Assembly (NCBI RefSeq): GCF_904846685.1
Contig: NZ_CAJHBQ010000002.1
Coordinates: 673,934-737,933 of the forward strand
Direction of reading: 5' to 3'
Source of the DNA: Psychrobacter submarinus
GTDB lineage: Bacteria > Pseudomonadota > Gammaproteobacteria > Pseudomonadales > Moraxellaceae
Length of the DNA stretch: 64,000 nucleotides
Shown here one piece after another: positions 9,025 to 17,877 of the stretch. The position numbers and the translations under genes are program-made. Position 1 is the stretch's first letter. Each line of letters starts with the position of its first letter. The notes below the pieces were generated by a model, which searched no databases, was not told where the DNA came from, and was given only the letters and a program-made list of their open reading frames with translations.

Positions 9025-10164
9025 CTACTTTTGATAATAAGGATAATCGCTATAGCCTATTTCCGTGCCACCATACATTGTGGCTGGATCTACCTCATTG
9101 AGCGGCCAATGATGAGCTATGCGCTCCGGTAAATCAGGATTAGCAATAAAAGGACGACCAAAAGCAAATAAATCACCATAACCTTTAGATAACATATTGA
9201 GCGATTTCTCTACAGTGTATTTTCCCGCATAAATAATACGTCCTGAAAACTCAGCTCTAACCGCTTGATAAAAGGGCTCTGGTAAATCAGGTGCACTATC
9301 CCAATCAGCTTCTGCAATGGACAAATAAGCGATGCCCGCTTTCTCAAGTACTTTAACCGCTTCAATATAAGTATGGTGAGGATCTGATTCTACCAGCCCT
9401 AAGTACACACGATCCTCACCGGTACTAGCAAACAAAGGCGCAAAACGGACGCCTAAACGATCAGCGCCGACCACATCACTGACAGCAGCAACCACTTCTT
9501 TTAGGAACCGCAAACGATTCGCTAGCGAGCCACCATACTGGTCATCACGTTTATTGCTATGCTCAGAGATAAACTGGTTCACTAAATAACCATTGGCACA
9601 GTGCAGCTCTACCCCATCAAAACCCGCTTCTAAGGCGTTGCGAGCGGCTTGAGCGTACATCGTTATCAACTCGCTCACCTCTTCTGTGCTCAGTGCCCGC
9701 GGCTCACTTGGATCAGCTAAAGCACCTTCGCCTGGACCTGTTTCAATGAATACTTTGACATTATCAGCAGTAATAGCAGAGGGCGCTACAGGCTGATTTT
9801 GGTTGGGTTGTAAGCTAGTATGAGACACACGACCAACGTGCCATAGCTGAGCAAAAATAATACCGCCCTTGGCATGTACCGCTTGCGTGATATTTTTCCA
9901 GCCTTCAATTTGTGCTTGCGTATGAATACCTGGCGTCCATGCATAACCTTGGCCTCTGGGTTCGATCTGTGTCCCCTCCGTCACCATAAAGCCTGCAGAA
10001 GCACGCTGGGCATAATAACTTGCCATTAAATCATTAGGAATATTGCCAGGTTGCGTGCTACGAGAGCGCGTCAATGGTGGCATCACAATACGATTTTTAA
10101 GCGTATAAGGCCCAAGTTTTACAGGCGAAAACAGTGCACTGGTATTAGGAATAGTTTGTTTCAT
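9025..10164 (-). CDS. nemA: Old yellow enzyme family alkene reductase (NemA-like)
   Basis: A 379-residue FMN-dependent ene-reductase, a cytosolic TIM-barrel enzyme that reduces activated C=C bonds of electrophiles such as N-ethylmaleimide, using NAD(P)H. Family marks include KNRIVMPPLTRSR near the N-terminus, FAQLWHVGRVSH, the substrate-binding pair in VELHCANGYLVNQF, and the flavin-binding stretch SNKRDDQYGGS followed by NRLRF. The length is usual for the NemA/PETN-reductase group. It is divergent from a LysR regulator 150 bases away, which probably controls it in response to an electrophile. The exact substrate cannot be read from the sequence. Confidence 0.9.
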   Translation of the reverse strand: MKQTIPNTSALFSPVKLGPYTLKNRIVMPPLTRSRSTQPGNIPNDLMASYYAQRASAGFMVTEGTQIEPRGQGYAWTPGIHTQAQIEGWKNITQAVHAKGGIIFAQLWHVGRVSHTSLQPNQNQPVAPSAITADNVKVFIETGPGEGALADPSEPRALSTEEVSELITMYAQAARNALEAGFDGVELHCANGYLVNQFISEHSNKRDDQYGGSLANRLRFLKEVVAAVSDVVGADRLGVRFAPLFASTGEDRVYLGLVESDPHHTYIEAVKVLEKAGIAYLSIAEADWDSAPDLPEPFYQAVRAEFSGRIIYAGKYTVEKSLNMLSKGYGDLFAFGRPFIANPDLPERIAHHWPLNEVDPATMYGGTEIGYSDYPYYQK

Positions 10165-10316
10165 AACATTCTCTTTTATAGCAAACAGATAGGCTTATTA
10201 CTTGAAATTTATCCGTTGTTTTAAGGTTTGATTGATCACTTAAGTAATATGAGTAAGCATAAAGTTTTAGAGGTACAATTAGAAACAACGTTTTCTTGTT
10301 GAAGATACAATTATTA

Positions 10317-11213
10317 ATGGTACAGATGATGAATGGTATAAATCGGCTTGATATCAAACAGCTCAGAGTGCTACAGGCATTGCTTGATCTAAAGAACCTA
10401 TCAAAAGTTGCACGCAAAATGGGCTTAACCCAACAAGCTATCAGTGAGCAGCTGCGTAAGCTACGTGATCTATTTGATGATCGTCTGTTTATTCGTCAAG
10501 GAAATAGCATGGTGCCCACACCAAAAGCACTATCGATGCAGCAACCTATTAACGATATATTAAGACAGTTAGAGGTGCTCTTGGAGCCGGATGTGTTTAC
10601 GCCGCAAACCTATAAAGGTGTTTTTACGATTAGTGCGACCGATTATGCGACGCAGGCATTATTACCGCAGTTGTTTAATCTAACGCGCCGTGAAGCGCCT
10701 AACTTAAAATTGATAGTGCGAGATTTTGCCTCAGACAACATCAATCAGCTTATTGCGGCAGGCGAACTTGATTTACTGCTTACCTTTCCAGAGTTTATCC
10801 CTGATAATTTATCTTATGTCACTTTGTTTGAAGAACAACATTTATGCATTACAGGTTATAAAAACGAGTTCGTAACAAAGGTGCTAACACTGGCACAAAT
10901 TGCAGCACACCCGCAGCTGGTGGTATCGCCTTCGCGTGCCAACTTGCGCGGTTCTCATGATCAGTGGTTTGCCGAAAAAGGGCTTAAGCGAAACATTGTG
11001 ATGTCAGTGCCTAGCTTTTCAGCTGTGCCAGATATTTTGCATACCACTGACATGATTGCCTTTTATCCCGCGCGACTACTGCCAAACAGTAAAGTTAAAA
11101 CGCTTAAAGTAGAAGCCCTACCGCCTACCTTTAAGATAATAGCCGCTTGGCATCCACGTACCAATGACAGTGGCATTCACCGTTGGCTAATCGAGCAATT
11201 ACGAGATTTATAA
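10317..11213 (+). CDS. LysR-family transcriptional regulator
   Basis: A regulator of about 298 residues. Its N-terminal winged helix-turn-helix lies in LSKVARKMGLTQQAISEQL, followed by FDDRLFIRQG, and a periplasmic-binding-protein-like effector domain runs from about residue 95. The effector part (GVFTISATDYATQALLPQL) is of the DntR/NahR/LinR type. Several in-frame starts exist upstream; ATG 10317 is preceded by GAAG at a fair distance. It is transcribed away from the ene-reductase gene, and by analogy with LysR pairs it probably regulates that gene and itself from the shared 150-base gap. Confidence 0.85.
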   Translation: MVQMMNGINRLDIKQLRVLQALLDLKNLSKVARKMGLTQQAISEQLRKLRDLFDDRLFIRQGNSMVPTPKALSMQQPINDILRQLEVLLEPDVFTPQTYKGVFTISATDYATQALLPQLFNLTRREAPNLKLIVRDFASDNINQLIAAGELDLLLTFPEFIPDNLSYVTLFEEQHLCITGYKNEFVTKVLTLAQIAAHPQLVVSPSRANLRGSHDQWFAEKGLKRNIVMSVPSFSAVPDILHTTDMIAFYPARLLPNSKVKTLKVEALPPTFKIIAAWHPRTNDSGIHRWLIEQLRDL

Positions 11214-11265
11214 TGGATAGGAGTAGTTAGTATTAGTTAGTATATTTTCTCATAGTATTAAATAA

Positions 11266-11980
11266 GGGGCTGTAGTAGATAAGGATTAAATATCACACCA
11301 TTTTCTCAAGGTTTTCAGCTGATTAGATGGTGAGCCATAGTTAAATCTAAACTCGCACTCTTTTAAAAATAAATGGAAGTTCTTCTTATCGATTCCATTA
11401 TACTTTCTGAGTGTTCGTTTAGACTGATTCCAAAAGTTCTCAATGCCGTTGATGTGATTGTTTTTACCACAAGTAAACTCTTTAGAGTGATTGACTCTGA
11501 AATGTTTAAACTCACTCACATCTAATGCATTGTAACTTCGATAGCTATCCGTATAAACAAAGCTGTCAGGCTTGATTTTACGCTTAATAGCAGGCATTAG
11601 GGTGGTTTGTTTGGTGTCTGCTACGACAATGGTATAAACCTTACCATTTCGTTTTAGGATACCAAACACGGCTGTTTTACCAGCAGCTCCGCGACCTCTT
11701 TTGCCTTTGCGTACACCGCCAAAGTAACTTTCATCTAATTCGACTTCACCATCAAAAAGCTCATCAGCTTGTAATGAGAGATGATGATCTATCACAAGTC
11801 TTATTTTATGATAAAAAAGTGCAGCAGTATTAGGCTGAATATCAAGCAAATCTGCGGCTGTTCTAGCAGTCACTTCAGCTGTAAAAAACTCTAACAGCCT
11901 TCGCTGTAATTTTTTACTGAGTTTACAATGGGTTATCTTCATAAAAGTAGTCTAGCATAGTGCTTATCTACTACAGCCCC
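11266..11980 (-). mobile_element. IS1595-family insertion sequence, 715 bp
   Basis: Inverted repeats start GGGGCTGTAGTAGATAAG at 11266 and end with the near-perfect complement at 11980. They enclose one transposase gene. I do not see a clean 8-bp target duplication on both sides, so either the flanks have changed or a rearrangement has taken place. It sits between the LysR gene and the urea locus. Confidence 0.85.
11286..11942 (-). CDS. IS1595-family (ISXO2-like) transposase
   Basis: A 218-residue transposase with a DDE/N-type catalytic core: VELDESYFGG (first Asp, preceded by the acidic stretch typical of ISXO2), FVYTDSYRSY (second Asp) and HINGIENFWNQSKR (third acidic position next to Asn). 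The N-terminal zinc-ribbon found in longer ISXO2 transposases is absent; the protein begins directly with a helical region. Frame and ends are intact, so the element may be active. Confidence 0.9.
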   Translation of the reverse strand: MKITHCKLSKKLQRRLLEFFTAEVTARTAADLLDIQPNTAALFYHKIRLVIDHHLSLQADELFDGEVELDESYFGGVRKGKRGRGAAGKTAVFGILKRNGKVYTIVVADTKQTTLMPAIKRKIKPDSFVYTDSYRSYNALDVSEFKHFRVNHSKEFTCGKNNHINGIENFWNQSKRTLRKYNGIDKKNFHLFLKECEFRFNYGSPSNQLKTLRKWCDI

Positions 11981-12335
11981 TTTAACTATTATCTACAACT
12001 ATGACATGAAGAAAAATTTATTAAAGCAGGTTGCTTGTGATATAACAACTAATATTGAGAGGATGGTGAGTTTATAACGCTATATAAGTTGTTAAATTTG
12101 TTGTTCAAAATAAAAGCTCTTAATGATTACCCCTTATACGCCTTGAGCTATAAGGGTTTTTTATTACCGAATTACAATTAACTGAACCTGTCAACAGCCC
12201 TTCTTTACTAACTTAAACCTTCTATTTTGATATTTAGACTTATCAAGACAGTAGAACCCTCTACCCTTTCAACACATTTATTCTGCCCAGTTTTAGCCCC
12301 TTAAAGAAACAATGGCTTTTATTCGCAAGTATTAA
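11981..12335. other. Gap upstream of the urea locus control region
   Basis: No gene is supportable here. The only structured element is a terminator-like hairpin at 12130-12162. The remainder is AT-rich and may be the old 3' flank of whatever gene preceded the IS1595 insertion. Confidence 0.5.
12130..12162 (+). terminator. Rho-independent terminator
   Basis: CCCTTATA and TATAAGGG pair around a ten-base loop, followed by six T. It shields the urtA promoter region from transcription arriving from the left. Confidence 0.75.
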
Positions 12336-12423
12336 TAAACCATCGTGGTGCATAAGAGCCTATAGGTCTATTTTGGTGCAAAAAAAGAAGGCTTCTTACT
12401 CAATAAAGAACCATAGTGGTGCA
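12336..12423 (+). promoter_or_regulatory. Three NtrC-like binding sites upstream of urtA
   Basis: Three sites each end in a perfect GGTGCA half preceded by a five-base spacer: 12336-12352 (left half TAAACC), 12364-12380 (left half weak) and 12407-12423 (left half AGAACC). The NtrC consensus is TGCACC-N5-GGTGCA. Their position 30-120 bases upstream of a sigma-54-type promoter is what an NtrC enhancer needs. I infer activation of the urea uptake operon under nitrogen limitation. Confidence 0.65.
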
Positions 12424-12441
12424 ATTTTCTATCTTTAAGGC

Positions 12442-12457
12442 TGGCATAGATATTGAA
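12442..12457 (+). promoter_or_regulatory. Sigma-54-type -24/-12 promoter of urtA
   Basis: TGGCATA-N4-TTGA matches the RpoN consensus TGGCAYR-N4-TTGC in sequence and exact spacing except for the last base of the -12 element. Together with the NtrC-like boxes upstream it predicts a start site near 12467, about 65 bases before the urtA start codon. Confidence 0.6.
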
Positions 12458-12533
12458 GTAATAAAAATAGTAAAACAGTCAAAGCCATTAATTGACTCAC
12501 CTTGTTGCTATTTTACTCTTTTTGGAGAAGTTT

Positions 12534-13883
12534 ATGTCTTTATTGCCGACCCTTGCTACCGCTACCACACTGAATAGCGCCCCTCGTACCGACTTACGAT
12601 TGACCTCACGCTTATCTATAGTGGCGCTTGCCGTTGTAGGTAGTTTGAGCCTTGCTGGCTGTCAAAAGCCAGCCGAGACGAGCTCAGAGACGACAGCTAG
12701 CGATACCACCACTCAAAGCGCAGCGGCGACTAATGGCGATACTATTAAAGTCGGTATTTTGCACTCTTTATCGGGGACGATGGCCATCTCTGAGACCTCG
12801 CTAAAGGACACCGCGCTAATGACGATTGAGGAGATTAATGCCAACGGCGGGGTACTCGGCAAGCAGCTCGAGCCTGTCGTCGTTGACCCTGCCTCTGACT
12901 GGCCGCTATTTGCTGAAAAAGCGCGCCAGCTCCTCACGCAAGATGAAGTAGATGTCATCTTTGGTGGCTGGACGTCGGTATCGCGTAAGTCGGTATTGCC
13001 CGTCGTTGAAGAGCTCAATGGCTTGATGTTTTATCCGGTGCAGTACGAAGGTCAAGAGCAGTCCGAAAACATCTTTTATACTGGTGCTGCGCCCAATCAG
13101 CAAGCTATTCCTGCCGTTGAATACTTGATGAGTCCTGAAGGTGGTAGCGCTGAGCGCTTTGTATTATTAGGCACGGATTATGTCTATCCTCGTACCACCA
13201 ACCAGATACTACGCGCTTTTTTACAGTCTAAAGGCGTTGCCGATAGCGACATTATGGAAGAGTACACGCCATTTGGCTTTAGTAATTATCAAACCATTGT
13301 CTCTAATATCAAAAACTTCGCTACGGGCAAAAAGACAGCAGTCATATCGACCATCAACGGCGACTCCAACGTGCCTTTTTATCGCGAGCTTGGTAATCAA
13401 GGTATTGACGCCGCTGATATTCCAGTCATGGCATTCTCAGTTGGTGAAGAGGAGCTACGCGGTATCGATACTAGCGCGCTGCAAGGGCACTTAGCGGCAT
13501 GGAACTACTTTATGTCGGTCAAAAACCCAACCAATAACGACTTTACCAAAAAGTACAAGCAGTATGCGCTCGATAACAACTTACCCAATGCCGACAATGT
13601 CGTTACTAACGACCCTATGGAGGCCACCTACGTCGGTATCAATATGTGGAAGCAGGCGGTGGAGGACGCGGGTAGCACAGATGTGGACAAAGTCCGTATC
13701 AGTATGGGCGGTCAGACTTTTGCTGCCCCTTCAGGCTATACGCTAAAGATGGATGCAGAGAACCATCACTTGTGGAAACCGGTCATGATCGGTCAGATTC
13801 GCCCCGATGGTCAATTTGATGTGGTCTATAAGACACCCGAGGTTATCCAAGCTTCACCGTGGAGCCAATACATTCCTAAGTAA
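12534..13883 (+). CDS. urtA: Urea ABC transporter substrate-binding protein
   Basis: A 449-residue periplasmic or lipid-anchored urea receptor. ATG 12534 is chosen because GGAGAAG lies just upstream; an earlier in-frame TTG lacks this. A hydrophobic segment ends in the lipobox LSLAG-C43, predicting a lipoprotein. The mature part begins IKVGILHSLSGTMAISETSLKD, cut here to say: the GILHSLSGTMA motif and the later GGWTSVSRKSVLPV stretch are characteristic of UrtA/FmdD-type receptors. It is the first gene of urtABCDE and follows the NtrC/sigma-54 control region. Function in urea rather than amide uptake is supported by the adjacent urease. Confidence 0.95.
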   Translation: MSLLPTLATATTLNSAPRTDLRLTSRLSIVALAVVGSLSLAGCQKPAETSSETTASDTTTQSAAATNGDTIKVGILHSLSGTMAISETSLKDTALMTIEEINANGGVLGKQLEPVVVDPASDWPLFAEKARQLLTQDEVDVIFGGWTSVSRKSVLPVVEELNGLMFYPVQYEGQEQSENIFYTGAAPNQQAIPAVEYLMSPEGGSAERFVLLGTDYVYPRTTNQILRAFLQSKGVADSDIMEEYTPFGFSNYQTIVSNIKNFATGKKTAVISTINGDSNVPFYRELGNQGIDAADIPVMAFSVGEEELRGIDTSALQGHLAAWNYFMSVKNPTNNDFTKKYKQYALDNNLPNADNVVTNDPMEATYVGINMWKQAVEDAGSTDVDKVRISMGGQTFAAPSGYTLKMDAENHHLWKPVMIGQIRPDGQFDVVYKTPEVIQASPWSQYIPK

Positions 13884-14004
13884 GGATTATCCTAAGCTTT
13901 ACTTTCTTATTGGTATCAATATCAGCAAACCTTGATAGTCCCGCCAAGCTATAGGCTAGCTTGGCAGGGTTGGAGGAGTGTTGATTATAAAAAAGGATTC
14001 CACT

Positions 14005-15840
14005 ATGTCGCCTTATCCCTCTTTTATATATGACGCGCAGGCTAGCGGCTTTAACAAGGCCTTTAGTGCTGTTAGTCTTAGTCTATCATTTGTGCTTCTT
14101 TGCTTAGCATTTATGCTCGCTTTAACCCCGCTTCCCGCTTCGGCTGACGACACCGCAGTAGATAGTCATTCTCCTGCCAATACAGTAGCGACCACCTCTA
14201 ATCTTGCCAGCGATGATAAGAGTTTGCTTACGCAAAATGCGCAGTCTTTGACTACGCCTGCCGCGCTTACCAGTCCAGTTACCAGTCCAGTTACCAGTCC
14301 AATTAACAGTCCAATTAACAGTCAGGGCGATGCCATTGAGCAGTTTGTGGCTGCAGACTTTAGTCAGCGCCAAGCGATGCTGGGTCAGTGGCCAGGCTCC
14401 GCTGAGAGTCTCGATACGTTAGTTGAGCTGATTGATAATGATGAGCTGTATCAAGGCAACGGTGGGCAAACTTATTTGCTAAACGCTGATGACGAGCTGT
14501 TTACCTATCCTGATAGAGATCTGACGGACGAATGGCCAAGCGATCTGGCGCAAGTAACATTGACTAATGCCCTGCGCTCCGCACTGGTGTTTGGGCAAGC
14601 AAAAGTGAAGCTGGATTCAGACGATCCGGCGCAGCGCTTGCAAGCGGTGAGTATCCTTGCTGATAACATCGAACAAATAGATCCTGCAATCGTCAGCGCA
14701 GCAGCCGTGCGCGAAGATGACGCGGAGGTGAGCGCCGCGCTTAGTACCTTGCAGGCGAGGCTAAATTTTCGCGATGGCGATGTGGCTACCCAAATCGCCG
14801 CGCTTGACGTGCTCGCTGACAGCGATAGCCCGCAGGTGTTAATCGATGTCAAACAGGCGTTGGCAAACGACAATCTTGATCCTAATCTTGAGACGGCGTT
14901 GCTGGCGGCTGAAGCAAGTATTGAGCAGCGCATCTCGATCAGTACATGGTCGGGGCATCTGTTCACCGGTCTTAGTACCGCCAGTATCTTACTACTAGCA
15001 GCGCTAGGGCTTGCAATTACCTTTGGGCTGCTTGGCGTCATCAATATGGCACATGGCGAGCTGATTATGATTGGCGCGTACGCCACTTATGTGGTGCAAA
15101 ACCTATTTCAAGCCTATCTGCCTGAGATGGCAAGCTGGTACTTACTCGCCGCGATACCCAGTGCGTTTTTGGTTAGCGCTGTGATCGGTATGGTCATCGA
15201 GCGTATCGTGATCCGTCCGCTCTATGGGCGTGAGCTTGAGACCCTACTGGCGACGTTTGGTATCAGTTTAATTTTGATGCAGCTGATACGCATGGTGTTT
15301 GGCGCGCAAAACGTTGAGGTCAGCAATGTCTCATGGCTTAGCGGCGCGTATCAAGTGTCCGCAAGCCTTGCCCTTCCCTATAACCGCATCGCTATCATCG
15401 GCTTTACGGTCATTATTCTGCTGCTACTGGTATATTTACTTAACAAAACGCGCTTTGGGCTATTTGTACGCGCGGTAACGCAAAATCGGCAGATGGCACG
15501 CGCGGTTGGTATCCCCTCTGCGCGCATCGATATGCTGGCCTTTGGCCTTGGCTCGGGGCTGGCAGGATTGGCAGGCTGCGCACTCGCGCAAGTCGGCAAC
15601 GTCGGACCCAGCTTAGGTCAGACGTATATCATCGACGCGTTCTTAGTTGTCGTCGTCGGCGGTGTCGGTCAAGTATGGGGCGCAGTGCTCGCCTCTTTAG
15701 GTTTAGGCGTCAGTGGTACGGTGCTTGAGATTGGTATTGGCGCGGTGCTTGCCAAAATTGTATTACTGGTTCTTGTGATTCTGTTTATTCAGAAGCGGCC
15801 ACAAGGTTTATTTGCACTAAAAGGCCGTTTTGTTGATTAA
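14005..15840 (+). CDS. urtB: Urea ABC transporter permease UrtB with extended periplasmic N-domain
   Basis: A permease of about 611 residues. ATG 14005 has AAGGA seven bases upstream; a GTG further up is less likely. A signal sequence (about residues 20-47, ending PASA) is followed by a low-complexity SPVT/SPIN repeat, then a helical region (about 110-300), and finally the LivH-type membrane domain with about eight helices from residue 320 (NMAHGELIMIGAYATYVV, AVGIPSARIDMLAFGLGSG). Long N-terminal domains are known in UrtB proteins. It forms the inner-membrane channel together with UrtC. The 12-base repeat in the linker is unusual. Confidence 0.93.
   Translation: MSPYPSFIYDAQASGFNKAFSAVSLSLSFVLLCLAFMLALTPLPASADDTAVDSHSPANTVATTSNLASDDKSLLTQNAQSLTTPAALTSPVTSPVTSPINSPINSQGDAIEQFVAADFSQRQAMLGQWPGSAESLDTLVELIDNDELYQGNGGQTYLLNADDELFTYPDRDLTDEWPSDLAQVTLTNALRSALVFGQAKVKLDSDDPAQRLQAVSILADNIEQIDPAIVSAAAVREDDAEVSAALSTLQARLNFRDGDVATQIAALDVLADSDSPQVLIDVKQALANDNLDPNLETALLAAEASIEQRISISTWSGHLFTGLSTASILLLAALGLAITFGLLGVINMAHGELIMIGAYATYVVQNLFQAYLPEMASWYLLAAIPSAFLVSAVIGMVIERIVIRPLYGRELETLLATFGISLILMQLIRMVFGAQNVEVSNVSWLSGAYQVSASLALPYNRIAIIGFTVIILLLLVYLLNKTRFGLFVRAVTQNRQMARAVGIPSARIDMLAFGLGSGLAGLAGCALAQVGNVGPSLGQTYIIDAFLVVVVGGVGQVWGAVLASLGLGVSGTVLEIGIGAVLAKIVLLVLVILFIQKRPQGLFALKGRFVD
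14269..14328 (+). repeat. In-frame 12-bp tandem repeat inside urtB
   Basis: Five consecutive 12-base units of the type ACCAGTCCAGTT, the last degenerate, encode repeats of Thr/Asn-Ser-Pro-Val/Ile. Because the unit is a multiple of three, changes in copy number would alter linker length without breaking the frame. It lies between the signal peptide and the helical domain of UrtB. Confidence 0.85.
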
Positions 15841-15850
15841 GGAGAAGGCT

Positions 15851-16930
15851 ATGAGAATCATCACATTATTATCTGATACCCCGCGCAGCGCTGTATTTAT
15901 CGGCTTATGCTTTTTGCTATTACTTATCGTACCGTGGCTGCATCTGCTGCCTATCACCTCTCCTTTTCACCTCTCCGCTTACTGGATTACCCTTATTGGT
16001 AAGATTATGGCGCTAGCGATGGTGGCGCTGGCCCTAGATTTAGTCTGGGGGTACGCGGGTATTTTGAGCTTAGGGCATGGGCTGTACTTTGCGCTTGGCG
16101 GTTATGCCTTTGGTATGTACCTCACGCGCGAGACCGCAGGCGACGGTATCCCTGATTTTATGCGCTTTTTGAGCTGGACTGAGCTGCCGTGGTATTGGGC
16201 AGGGACGCAGCACTTTTGGTGGGCGAGCGCTTTGGTGCTATTGGTGCCAGGTATCGTTGCCTTTATCTTTGGCTTCTTTGCTTTTCGCTCAAAAATAAAA
16301 GGCGTGTACTTCTCGATTATTACCCAAGCTATGACGTACGCGGCGGCCTTACTGTTCTTTCGTAATGAGACAGGCTTTGGTGGCAACAATGGTTTTACCG
16401 GTTTTACCACTCTTTTGGGCTACGACATTACTGCCGCCTCCACGCGCGCTACCTTGTGCTTTGTGACCGCACTGGCACTACTGATATCTTATGCTGGCCT
16501 GCGTTATTTGATGGGTCAGCCTTACGGGCGCGTGCTTGGCGCTATTCGCGATAGTGAAAACCGCTTGCAGTACTTAGGGTATCGCACGCTTTGGTACAAG
16601 CTATCGGCATGGGTGCTATCAGCGGTTATCGCTGGTATCGCAGGGGCGCTGTACGTCCCGCAAGTGGGCATCATTAATCCTGGCGAGATGAACCCGATTA
16701 ACTCTATTGAGATGGCCGTGTGGGTCGCTGCTGGTGGCCGCGGTAATCTTATCGGTGCCATCTTAGGCGCAGGCGTAGTCAACGCGCTCAAGACTTACTT
16801 TACCGTCGCCTACCCTGAGGTCTGGCTATTAATACTTGGCAGTCTGTTCGTCGTTGTCACCCTATTTTTACCAAACGGCATTATTGGTCTGCTTGGACGC
16901 TTTAAAAAGGAAAAATCTGATGCTCAATAA
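15851..16930 (+). CDS. urtC: Urea ABC transporter permease UrtC
   Basis: A 359-residue LivM-type inner membrane permease, the partner of UrtB. ATG 15851 is preceded by GGAGAAGG. It has about ten hydrophobic segments, and the conserved LDLVWGYAGILSLGHGLYF and GAIRDSENRLQYLGYR motifs are those of UrtC. It starts ten bases after the urtB stop, and its last 11 bases overlap the start of urtD, so the genes are translationally coupled. Confidence 0.95.
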   Translation: MRIITLLSDTPRSAVFIGLCFLLLLIVPWLHLLPITSPFHLSAYWITLIGKIMALAMVALALDLVWGYAGILSLGHGLYFALGGYAFGMYLTRETAGDGIPDFMRFLSWTELPWYWAGTQHFWWASALVLLVPGIVAFIFGFFAFRSKIKGVYFSIITQAMTYAAALLFFRNETGFGGNNGFTGFTTLLGYDITAASTRATLCFVTALALLISYAGLRYLMGQPYGRVLGAIRDSENRLQYLGYRTLWYKLSAWVLSAVIAGIAGALYVPQVGIINPGEMNPINSIEMAVWVAAGGRGNLIGAILGAGVVNALKTYFTVAYPEVWLLILGSLFVVVTLFLPNGIIGLLGRFKKEKSDAQ

Positions 16931-17831
16931 TCATTTATCAACATCGCTTGTCTCTAAGCTGTCTAGCAATTTACCTGATAAAGCGCCTAAGAGGTCGCTA
17001 GCTATGACAGCTAAGGCGCTTGATGAATACGACTACGATGACGACCACAGCGACGGTTTGAGTCACCCTAAGCGTCGCGGCGCAGACTTTAGCCACGGTA
17101 TTGCGCTGTACCTTGAGGAAGTGAGCGTCTGGTTTGACTCATTTCGGGCGCTGAACAACTTGTCCTTATACATCGAAGAAGGAGAGCTGCGCTGTATTAT
17201 CGGTCCTAATGGCGCGGGCAAAACAACCTTGATGGATGTGATAACCGGTAAAACCCGTCCTACCGAAGGTAGCGTGTTCTTTGGGCAAACCTATAATCTG
17301 GCGACTATGTCAACAGAACAAATCGCAGAATCGGGTATCGGGCGCAAGTTTCAAAAACCGACGGTGTTTGAGAACTTTAGCGTGCTCGATAATTTACTGC
17401 TTGCCGCGCCCAAGGACAAACGCGTAATGGGCAGTTTGCGCCGTAGGCTTGATGCCGATACTCGAAACACACTTGAGGCGACCCTTGAGCAGATTCGCTT
17501 GACAGACAAGACCCGCCTGCCCGCAGGCCTCCTCTCGCATGGGCAAAAGCAGTGGTTGGAGATTGGTATGCTGCTGATGCAAAGTCCTAAGCTTATCTTG
17601 CTCGATGAGCCAGTCGCTGGTATGACGGACGCTGAAACCGAGCACACCGCTGAGCTATGTCTGCGCCTCAAACAAAATCATACCTTAATCGTCGTCGAGC
17701 ACGATATGAGCTTTATTGATGCCATTAGTGAAAAGGTCACGGTACTTGCCCAAGGGGCTATTTTAGCCGAAGGTACTTTAGCTGAGGTGCAAGAAAATGA
17801 GGCGGTCATTGAGTCCTATCTTGGACGCTAA
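16920..17831 (+). CDS. urtD: Urea ABC transporter ATP-binding protein UrtD
   Basis: A 303-residue ATPase starting inside the urtC 3' end, with AAGG upstream. The ABC core begins near residue 62: Walker A GPNGAGKTT at about 95, signature LSHGQKQWLEIGM, Walker B LILLDEPVAGM and the switch histidine in IVVEHDMSF. The core matches the LivG/UrtD group. The first 60 residues (acidic and Ser-rich, with a DEYDYDDDHSDG run) form an N-terminal extension longer than usual. With UrtE it powers urea import from the cytoplasmic face. Confidence 0.95.
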   Translation: MLNNHLSTSLVSKLSSNLPDKAPKRSLAMTAKALDEYDYDDDHSDGLSHPKRRGADFSHGIALYLEEVSVWFDSFRALNNLSLYIEEGELRCIIGPNGAGKTTLMDVITGKTRPTEGSVFFGQTYNLATMSTEQIAESGIGRKFQKPTVFENFSVLDNLLLAAPKDKRVMGSLRRRLDADTRNTLEATLEQIRLTDKTRLPAGLLSHGQKQWLEIGMLLMQSPKLILLDEPVAGMTDAETEHTAELCLRLKQNHTLIVVEHDMSFIDAISEKVTVLAQGAILAEGTLAEVQENEAVIESYLGR

Positions 17832-17877
17832 CGGCTTGACTTTTACTGCTTAAAACCATTTAAACATAGGAGCCTCT

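Noticed and set aside
10165..10316. Inverted TTACTT/AAGTAA arms between the ene-reductase and LysR genes as an operator
   Set aside because: Arms are about 40 bases apart and imperfect, and do not form a clear T-N11-A LysR box.
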